Assembly: GCA_026770585.1 (NCBI GenBank) | Contig: MU646338.1 | Coordinates: 319,850-331,613, forward strand | Source: Baffinella frigidus | Taxonomy: Eukaryota > Cryptophyceae > Cryptomonadales > Baffinellaceae | Direction of reading: 5' to 3' | DNA: 11,764 nt | Made by a program: the position numbers and the translations under genes | Part shown: positions 1 to 5,729 of the stretch, piece by piece | Layout of the letters: the number at the start of each line of letters is the position of its first letter | Numbering within the stretch: position 1 is the first letter of the stretch | The notes under the pieces: model-generated | Database searches by the model: none | Seen by the model: only the letters and a program-made list of their open reading frames with translations | What the model was told of the DNA's origin: nothing

Positions 1-150
1 AAACAATAAACAATAAACAATAAACAATAAACAATAAACAATAAACAATAAACAATAAACAATAAACAATAAACAATAAACAATAAACAATAAACCCTAA
101 TAATAAATGATAAATAATAAATAATAAATCATAAATCATAAATCATAACC
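1..150 (+). repeat. Heptamer arrays, AAACAAT x13 then AAATCAT-type
   Basis: Positions 1-91 are 13 exact copies of AAACAAT. The array is followed by one AAACCCT unit (92-98), the telomere-type heptamer, then AT-rich sequence with three AAATCAT heptamers (127-147). It ends right at the delta-COP acceptor at 150-152, so it lies within an intron. The shared 7-base period suggests a variant of the telomere-like arrays found elsewhere in the window. Confidence 0.9.
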
Positions 151-152
151 AG

Positions 153-229
153 GTGCTGTCGGACGTGCGGGTGATCGTGCCGTGCCCGGCAGCCGCGACC
201 GTCGCCGAAGTCGGCGAGGGCGACGCCAG
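153..229 (+). CDS. ARCN1: delta-COP exon (fourth from the end)
   Basis: The acceptor is CAG at 150-152 and the donor GTCACT starts at 230. The exon reads VLSDVRVIVPCPAAATV then AEVGEGDA, and ends with two bases (AG) of a split codon. This is the strand of the mu-homology domain before the conserved W-R/T-L segment. The preceding exon is outside the window. Confidence 0.8.
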
Positions 230-1785
230 GTCACTCCCCCCCCACCCCCCCCTCCCCCCGCGCCTATCAACATCCCCGCGCCCATCAACATCCCCGCGCC
301 CATCAACATCAGTGTGCATGAAAATAATTTATGAAAAAATAATTTGTTGATACTGTGTGAAAAGTTTTTTTGGTAGTGCATGGAAATAATTTGTTGATGG
401 TGTGTGGGAAGATTGGCAGAACGGGTAGGGCTGTGCCGGGAAGCCGCGAGTAACCCAGGTACCTGTACTTAGGCAGGTACCTTCCCCAGTCCGCAACGGC
501 CCTGACCAACGACGGGTCCCGTTAGGCTATCCCTTAAGTGACCAGTAGGCCCATACGCCCTACGGTAGGGCCCTAGGACCTGCCTAGGGCGAGTTAGGGC
601 GATTAATCGCCCGTTGGTCACTTAAGGGATACCCTACACCCTACGCCCTACACTCTGAACCGTGAACCCTGCACCAGGTACTTGGCCAAGTCAGCGACAG
701 TGGAGTGGCGTGTGGAGATGGTCGACGACTCCAACCGCTCCGGCTCCCTCGAGTTCTCTGTCGCCAGGTCCTTTTCCTAAACCCGAAACCCGAAACCCGA
801 AACCCGAACCCCGATCCCAAGCGTAACATGCACGCCAGAGCCGCAGGACCACACCAGGGGCTGTGTGTCCTTGAATTTGAGCAACGCATGTGCCTGCTCA
901 ACACACGCTTCTAACCCTATACTCTAAACCCCAAACCCCCTTGCAGCTCAACCCTGAACCATAAACTATAAACTATAAACTTTAAATTATAAACCCTGAA
1001 CCCTAAACCCTAAACCCTAAACCCCAAACCCTAAACCCTAAACCCCAAACCCTAAACCCTAAACCCTAAACCCCAAACGCCTTGCAGCTCGGACATCGAC
1101 GCGCTGTTCCCGATCTCAGTCAACTTCAACTCCAACGGCACCATGTGCCAACTCAAGGTCATTCCCCCCCTAGGACCCTACAGCAGGCCTGTGTCCAGGG
1201 CCCTATGAAGGTCCTGGGGACCTTCACACTCGAGGTCATTTCCTGCTGCCACCCCCGCCACACTCCTTTACAGTAGGGCTCGTCCTAGGAGCACAGGTCA
1301 TCACCCCCCCCTACACTCCCCTACACTCCCCTACACTCCCCTACACCCCCAGCCATGAGGTCCTTACTGATTTTGCTTCGGCCCCTGCGTCTCTCCCGGA
1401 ACCGGCCCTAAGCTTTCCGCGGTCGTGCTTACATCATCTATCCCTTAAGTGACCAGTAGGCTCCTACGCCCTACCGTAGGGCCCTAGGACCTGCCTAGGG
1501 CGAGTTAGGGCGAATATTCACCCTATGGTCACTTAAGGGATGTGTTCACTGAAGAGTGCGTGGTGCGATGTGCTCAAACCCTGTGTGAGGACCGTCTCGG
1601 GACGAGCCCGCCTCAGGCGGAGAACATAAGTCATTTATGTAGACTTTAGGATAGGAATAAACTCATCAGTTCTCAAACCCTGAAGCATGCGCCAGGTGGA
1701 GAGCGTGACGGACGCCCGGTCGGGGGCGCCGATCCAGTTCCTCGCCTCCGCGGCCCTCGGCGTCGAGGAGTTCGAAATCGCGTAG
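153..1785 (+). CDS. ARCN1: delta-COP (coatomer subunit delta), C-terminal four exons
   Basis: Delta-COP is part of the COPI coat that drives retrograde Golgi-to-ER vesicle transport; its C-terminal half is a mu-homology domain. Exons 153-229, 678-767, 1088-1157 and 1696-1785 join with matching phases (2, 2, 0) into one open frame ending in TAG. All three introns are GT-AG, with GTC-type donors (GTCACT, GTCCTT, GTCATT). Family-like stretches in order are VLSDVRVIVPCP, ATVEWRVEMVDDSNRSGSLEF, DIDALFPISVNFNSNGTMC and VESVTDARSGAPIQF, ending EEFEIA. This follows the ...NKSGSLEFS...FFP..V.F.S...YC...V..V pattern of delta-COP C-termini. The N-terminal part lies left of the window. Introns are 448, 320 and 538 bases and carry heptamer repeats and two 100-bp foldback elements. 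Identification rests on remembered family pattern, not a search; the exact phasing makes a pseudogene unlikely. Confidence 0.85.
530..629. mobile_element. 100-bp foldback element, family 1, copy 1 (MITE-like)
   Basis: Terminal inverted repeats TCCCTTAAGTGACC (530-543) and GGTCACTTAAGGGA (616-629) are flanked by TA on both sides (528-529, 630-631). There is no coding capacity, so this is a non-autonomous MITE-like element. It sits inside a delta-COP intron. Internal short palindromes (CCTACGGTAGG, CCTAGG) repeat the style of family 2. Confidence 0.85.
678..767 (+). CDS. ARCN1: delta-COP exon (third from the end)
   Basis: The acceptor is CAG at 675-677 and the donor GTCCTT starts at 768. The first base completes an Arg codon, then YLAKSATVEWRVEM and DDSNRSGSLEFSVA follow, and two bases are left over. 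The SGSLEFS core is the most recognisable delta-COP signature in the window. Confidence 0.87.
777..1080 (+). repeat. Telomere-like heptamers in delta-COP intron
   Basis: AAACCCG repeats (about 777-805) and CCCTAAA/CCCCAAA repeats (about 916-1080) fill most of a 320-base delta-COP intron, running nearly to the acceptor TTGCAG. The 840-900 segment between them is unique sequence. Confidence 0.85.
1088..1157 (+). CDS. ARCN1: delta-COP exon (second from the end)
   Basis: The acceptor is TTGCAG ending at 1087 and the donor GTCATT starts at 1158. The split codon AG|C gives Ser; the exon then reads SDIDALFPISVNFNSNGTMC, then QLK, and ends in phase 0. This corresponds to the ..FFPV.VSF.S...YC segment of the family. 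Confidence 0.86.
1308..1352 (+). repeat. Short tandem repeat, CCCCTACACT-type
   Basis: About four tandem copies of a 10-base C-rich unit lie inside the last delta-COP intron. Confidence 0.8.
1441..1540. mobile_element. 100-bp foldback element, family 1, copy 2
   Basis: Same length, orientation and terminal repeats as the copy at 530-629, with nearly identical interiors. It is flanked by TA on the left (1439-1440) and TG on the right, a one-base change from TA. It lies in the last delta-COP intron. Confidence 0.85.
1696..1785 (+). CDS. ARCN1: delta-COP terminal exon
   Basis: The acceptor is CAG at 1693-1695. The phase-0 frame reads VESVTDARSGAPIQFLASAA, then LGVEEFEIA and TAG at 1783-1785. 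It matches the family ending in which V.KV....G.P..F is followed by a short acidic tail. Part of its end and 3' flank is duplicated at 2191-2240. Confidence 0.85.
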   Translation: MESVTDARSGAPIQFLASAALGVEEFEIA

Positions 1786-1823
1786 CCACCCTTCTCTCCC
1801 CGTGTCTACAGTGTGGGGATCTA

Positions 1824-1931
1824 CTCGCTCAGAAGAAACCGCCCCCCCCTAGGGCCCTGCAGTAGGGCTATGCCTAGGGCCCTAGGAGGTCCTGGGGTGG
1901 GGGACGGGTTCTTGTGAGCGAGGTACCCCTG
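1824..1931. mobile_element. Foldback element, family 2, copy 1
   Basis: Arms TCGCTCAGAAGAAACCGCCC and the reverse complement on the right end in GAGCGAGGTACCCCTG followed by TA. The left tip is degraded. The interior is made of CCTAGGGCCCT / GTAGGG palindromes. It lies just after the delta-COP stop codon. Confidence 0.7.
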
Positions 1932-2025
1932 TAGGCTCTAAGGGCACTTACGGCCCGCTTACATGTAAGGCCTGCGGATCCGTTTCAGTAAACCTAACGA
2001 AAGACAGACTCGCTCTCTACATGTA

Positions 2026-2141
2026 CACGGATGGCTCGCTCATAAGAAACGCCCCCCCCTAGGAGCCTACAGGAGGACCATGCCTAGGGCCCTATGGTGG
2101 TCCTAAGGGGGGGGCGGTTTCTTGTGAGCGAGGTACCCCTG
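2026..2141. mobile_element. Foldback element, family 2, copy 2
   Basis: Left arm CTCGCTCATAAGAAACGCCC and right arm GGGCGGTTTCTTGTGAGCGA pair over long stretches. It is flanked by TA at 2024-2025 and 2142-2143. The outermost left bases are diverged from the CAGGGGTACC consensus. Confidence 0.75.
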
Positions 2142-2190
2142 TAAGGCATGTGCGGCGCTGGCGCTGGTTGTTTGGCACTGAATCACCAAT

Positions 2191-2240
2191 CGCTTTGAGA
2201 TCGCGTAGCCGCCCTTCTCGCTCCATGTGGGTATCTTCAC
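2191..2240 (+). pseudogene. Duplicated delta-COP last-exon tip and 3' flank
   Basis: TTTGAGATCGCGTAG (2194-2208) repeats the final FEIA-stop of delta-COP with synonymous changes, and the following flank CCGCCCTTCTC...GTGGGTATC matches the region after 1785. A third trace of the flank (CCGTGTCTACAG.GTGGG) lies near 2320-2340. The rest of the exon is absent, so this is a duplicated fragment. Confidence 0.75.
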
Positions 2241-2350
2241 TGTAGGCTCCAAGGGCACTTACGGCCCTCGTGAGGCCTGCGGATCCGTTCCAGTAAACCT
2301 AACGAAAGACAGACTCGCCCCGTGTCTACAGCGTGGGTATCTAGGCTCTA

Positions 2351-2453
2351 CAGGGGTACCTCGCTCATAAGAAATGGTTCTGATAAGAAACAAGCGTTTT
2401 TGAGAGATTTGTTTTCTTAAATTTAAGAAACGGGTACCGACCGTTTTTTGTAC
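2351..2453. mobile_element. Foldback element, family 2, degenerate copy
   Basis: The left end is intact after a TA (CAGGGGTACCTCGCTCATAA). The interior is replaced by AT-rich sequence around CTTAAATTTAAG, and the right end is only weakly recognisable (GGTACCGACCG...TGTA). Confidence 0.5.
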
Positions 2454-2546
2454 GGGCACTTACGGCCCGCTTGCATGTATGGTCTGTGGGTCCGTTTCAG
2501 TAAACCTAACGAAAGACAAGAGACTCCGTGGCACTCGGGGCTTGTA

Positions 2547-2615
2547 CAGGGGTACCTCGCTCATAAAAAAACGCCTCCTGATAGGACCCTACAGTAGGCC
2601 TTTCCTATTTCTATC
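2547..2615. mobile_element. Foldback element, family 2, left half only
   Basis: The left terminal repeat CAGGGGTACCTCGCTCATAA follows a TA, then comes the CCTACAGTAGG core. No right arm follows, so this copy is truncated. Confidence 0.55.
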
Positions 2616-2639
2616 CCATGTAGGATGACCGGGGTGACT

Positions 2640-3639
2640 TGACAACCCTGAAACCAAAACCCTACCCCCATAACCCTAAATTCTAAGCCCTAAGCCCTAA
2701 GCCGTAAACACTAAACACTCAACCTTTCACCCTCTCCCTAAAAACCTCACCCTAAACCGTAAACCGTAAACCCAGAGGTTGAATCCATACACCGTAAACC
2801 GTGAAACGTAAAACTTGAACCCTAAACCGTTGACCCCCAACCCCTAGTTCTAAACCCAAACCTTTAAACCTTGCACCCTCCACCCTAAACCCCCAACGCT
2901 AAACCGTGAACTAGTTTGTGAACCCTCCTACCCGCAACACTGAACACTAAAGCCTAAACCCTAAACCCTAAACCTCAAATGCTGAACCCTAAAAACCAAA
3001 TCCTAAACCCTGCAAACCTCACCCTGAAAACCTCCACACTAAACTTTCGAACCCCTAAACCCTGAACCCTAAACCCTAAATCCTGAACCCTAAATCCCCT
3101 AAACCCCAAACCCAAACCCCTTGACCCTGAACCTTGAACTCTAACCCTAAACCCTGCAACCCAAAACACTAAGCCCAGACCCTGAACCCTGAACCCTAAA
3201 CCGTGAACCATAAACCATAAACCCTCAACCATCATCCCTAAATCCTGAACCCGAAACCCTACACCCTAAACCCTCAACCCCAAACCCTAAACCATAAACC
3301 CTCAACCCCAACCCCCAATCCCTAAACCCTAAATCCCTAAACCCTAACCCTATATCCTAAACCCCACGCATAACCCCAAGCATTGATTTGTTAACCTTAA
3401 ACACTCAACCCAAACCCGTGAACCCTGAACCCTAAACCCTAAACCCTAAACCCAAAACCCAAAACCCAAAACCCAAAACCCTAAACCCAAACCCTAAACC
3501 CTAAACCCTAAACCCTAAATCCCCTAAACCCTTAACCCTAAACCCTAACCCCTAAACCCTGAACCCTAAACCCTAAACCCTAAACCTGAAACCAAAACCC
3601 CTACACCCTAAACCCCAAACCCTCAAAAATTACCCAAGT
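2640..3639 (+). repeat. Degenerate telomere-like heptamer array
   Basis: About 1 kb of CCCTAAA and variants (CCCTGAA, CCCCAAA, CCGTAAA, CACTAAA, CCCAAAA), all with the C-rich strand on the + strand. Runs of exact CCCTAAA are short, and the 7-base phase is often broken. No coding potential; the minus-strand frame here merely translates the repeat into Gly/Phe/Val-rich sequence. Confidence 0.9.
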
Positions 3640-3771
3640 CAAAAAAGGTTGAAGGACAAAGGGCCAGAAAAAATAAGAGCACACTGTCAGGAGTCGGTCG
3701 GGTGACCTCACGGTTATAAGCCTGCGTCCTTAACAGCAGAGCTAAAGGCTAAGCAGGTCGATCGGGATGGG
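3640..3771 (-). repeat. tRNA-like unit, possible SINE, uninterrupted copy
   Basis: On the minus strand this reads like a worn tRNA: an A-box-like TAGCTCTGCTG (3734-3744), an anticodon-loop-like CTTATAA (centre near 3716; TAT anticodon position, Ile-like) and a weak B-box-like GACCGACTCC (3690-3699), followed by a tail and a T run. Acceptor-stem halves do not pair, so it is not a working tRNA. The second copy at 4557-4773 shares the flanks GGGCCAGAAA and AAGCAGGTCGATC, which favours a dispersed Pol III-type repeat. Confidence 0.55.
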
Positions 3772-4556
3772 CCTAAACCCCGAACCCCACACCCTAATCT
3801 CTAAACCCTAAACCCTAAACCCTAAACCCGGAATCCCAAACCATAGACACTAACCCCTACACCCTAAACCCTGAACCCCAATCCAAAACCCAAAATCCTT
3901 AACCCTAAACCCTAAAGTTGGTGAACCGACGGCACACGCTAGGGGGAGAGATTTGACGAGACCAGAGGGCTCAAACCCTAACTCCTATGCCCCAAATCCT
4001 AAACCCTTAGCCTCAATCCCTAAAACCCCACCCTGAACCCAAAACCGTCAACCGTCAACCTTTAAATGTCACTGTCAATCGTCCACGTCAACCGTTAACC
4101 GTCAACCCTAAACTTCACACCCCAAACCCCATAACCGAAATTCTAAACACTTAACCCCAAACACTAAACACTAAACACTAAATCCCAAACCCTAAACACT
4201 ACAACCCAAACCCCAAACCCCAAACCCTAAACCCTAAATCCCAAATGCTAAACCCAACTTTCTTCACCCTAAAAACCTACACCCTACACACTAAACCCTA
4301 AACCCTGAAGCCTAAACTGTAAACCCTAAATCCTAAACTCTAAGCTCTAAACCCTGAACCCTGAACCCTGAACCTTAAACCCTAAACCCTAAACCCTAAA
4401 ACCTAAACCCTAACACCTAAAACCCAAACCCCAACCCCCAACCCTCAACCCCACCCCACACCCTAAACCCTAAACCCTGGACCCAATTTCTGAATCCGTC
4501 ATCAAAAAAAAAACCAAACCCTGAACCAAATCACAAATCTCCAAAAACCACTCAAC
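3772..4556 (+). repeat. Telomere-like heptamer array between the tRNA-like units
   Basis: Degenerate CCCTAAA-type repeats in the same orientation as the preceding array. It includes a CCGTCAA variant patch near 4045-4105. Positions 3916-3975 are an island of unrelated sequence with no recognisable feature. No gene seen. Confidence 0.87.
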
Positions 4557-4773
4557 CAAAAAAACAGAGGTCAGGACACAGGGCCAGAAATAAGAGCACA
4601 CGGACAGGAGTCGATCCGGCTGTTATCCCTTAAGTGACCAGGCCTCCAAATTTGGGGGCCTGAGGTTCTAGGCTGGACCTAGGGCCCTACGGTGGGGCGT
4701 ATGAGCCTACTGGCCACTTAAGTGATAAGCCGGCGTCATTAACCGCTGAGCCAAGCAGGTCGATCTGGATGGG
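4557..4773 (-). repeat. tRNA-like unit, possible SINE, split by a foldback element
   Basis: Minus-strand A-box TGGCTCAGCGG (4743-4753) fits the Pol III consensus; a B-box-like GGATCGACTCC (4607-4617) has one change from consensus. Between them CTTA|TAA, the anticodon-loop equivalent, is broken by the 100-bp foldback at 4626-4725. Flanks match the copy at 3640-3771. This copy lacks about 8 bases of the variable/T-stem region. A minus-strand tail reaches a T run near 4557. Confidence 0.6.
4626..4725. mobile_element. 100-bp foldback element, family 1, copy 3 (opposite orientation)
   Basis: Again exactly 100 bp between TA dinucleotides (4624-4625, 4726-4727). The right half read in reverse complement matches copies 1 and 2 (AGTAGGCTCATACGCC), so this copy is inverted. 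The other half has diverged. It interrupts the tRNA-like unit at 4557-4773; the related unit at 3640-3771 has no such insertion. Confidence 0.85.
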
Positions 4774-4940
4774 AGAGTTGAAGCATTAATGGGAAGGGCA
4801 TCAATGGCTCCATGGGTGGACCGTTCTAGAGGGTCACGTCCGGCGGCGTGTCCTAGATTAGTGCCGCAGCGTCGTTGTTAGTACGGGGGGCATTTACCAC
4901 GTTTTTTTTGGCGTCCGTTTATTTGACCCGTCCCCAAGCT
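4774..4940. other. Unique intergenic sequence
   Basis: Non-repetitive sequence between the tRNA-like unit and more heptamer repeats. It has a T8 run near 4903-4910. No open frame, splice-bounded exon or foldback is recognisable. Confidence 0.5.
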
Positions 4941-5140
4941 GATTACCCAAAACCTAATCCCTGAACCCCAAACCCTACACCCTACACCCTTCACCCGAGA
5001 CCCCAAACTCTAAACCCTAAACTCATCCGTAAACCCTAAACACTAAACCCTAAAAACTAAACACTAAGCACTAAACACTCAAACCTAAACCCCACACCCT
5101 AAAAATCAAATCCTACGCCCTACACCCTTCACCCTAAGGC
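4941..5140 (+). repeat. Telomere-like heptamer array
   Basis: Last block of the intergenic CCCTAAA-type repeats (ACCCTACA, AAACACT and AAACCCT variants), again with the C-rich strand on +. Confidence 0.85.
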
Positions 5141-5147
5141 TTATTAC

Positions 5148-5286
5148 AGAGCTGGAGCGGTCGCGGATTATTACAGAGCTGTACCTGTCGTATTACAGAG
5201 CTGTAGCGTTCGTGGTTGCCTATCTATTACCTTCAGGACGTGGGTGCCTGATTTATTACATGAAATAGGCAACCCCGACCGCTACA
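5148..5286. repeat. TATTACAGAGCTG direct repeats and a small foldback
   Basis: ATTACAGAGCTG occurs three times (about 5151, 5170, 5191). The third runs into the arm 5202-5223 (TGTAGCGTTCGTGGTTGCC), which pairs with 5265-5286 (two mismatches) around a 41-base loop. The right arm abuts the family 2 foldback at 5285. Confidence 0.75.
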
Positions 5287-5391
5287 GGGGTACCTCGCTC
5301 ATAAGAAAACGCTTCCCCCTAGGGACCCCCATAGGGCCCTACTGTAGGGTCCTAGGGGGGGGGGCGTTTTCTTATGAGCGAGGTACCCCTG
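5285..5391. mobile_element. Foldback element, family 2, best-preserved copy
   Basis: Terminal repeats CAGGGGTACCTCGCTCATAA and the exact complement TTATGAGCGAGGTACCCCTG are bounded by TA (5283-5284, 5392-5393). Long G and C runs and the CCTAGGG / CCCTACTGTAGGG core complete the hairpin. It lies about 220 bases upstream of the SelU leader exon. Confidence 0.85.
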
Positions 5392-5612
5392 TACGTACAC
5401 GCCATGAGGCAAGGTGAGACGAGTCTCATGGGCTCTACCAGCTTGCGACCACCCTAGGATCCTAATGAGGGGGGGGGGTGGCATCCTTTAAGGAGTCGCG
5501 CCAAAATGCTGCGAACAACGAAAAACTTGAGGCTCGCAACCTTTTTGTTCGTGGAAGGGGACGTGACCCGTTTCGGAGCAATTCCCGCTTGTCGTAAGGG
5601 AGGGTCTGCAAG

Positions 5613-5729
5613 ATATTGCCTCGCCTGCTGCTCGCGGGCGTCGCGTGCCTCGGCATCGCCTCGGCCTTCACCGCCCCCCCCCCTGCGTGCCTCGCGCGCT
5701 CTCGCGGCGGCGTCAACTCTCTCTCCATG
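5613..5729 (+). CDS. SELENOU: SelU exon 1: signal peptide and transit region
   Basis: From ATA at 5613 it reads I-L-P-R-LLLAGVACLGIASAF-TAPPPACLARSRGG, then VNSLSM. A hydrophobic core ending in ASA before Phe, followed by a Pro/Arg/Ser-rich stretch, is the bipartite ER-then-plastid leader of secondary red plastids. An in-frame TAA lies upstream at 5595, and no ATG lies between it and the leader. Either ATG became ATA, a TTG/ATA start is used, or the Met is on an upstream exon. The donor GTCCTG at 5730 resembles the delta-COP donors. Confidence 0.65.

Larger units (their letters stand above)
1932..2530 (+). repeat. Three copies of an ~80-base unit downstream of delta-COP
   Basis: Copies at about 1932-2012, 2242-2319 and 2453-2530 share GGGCACTTACGGCC, GGATCCGTTTCAGTAAACC and AACGAAAGACA. 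They alternate with family 2 foldback elements and with the duplicated delta-COP tip. This indicates repeated tandem duplication of the gene's 3' region. The unit could contain polyadenylation signals, but I see no recognisable one. Confidence 0.8.

Noticed and set aside
2975-3235. An 86-codon minus-strand frame rich in Gly, Phe, Arg and Val
   Set aside because: It is the telomere-like heptamer read on the G-rich strand; low complexity with no family resemblance.
3640-3771. A functional tRNA-Ile gene
   Set aside because: The A-box and anticodon loop look right, but acceptor-stem halves do not pair and the T arm is poor; a tRNA-derived repeat fits better.
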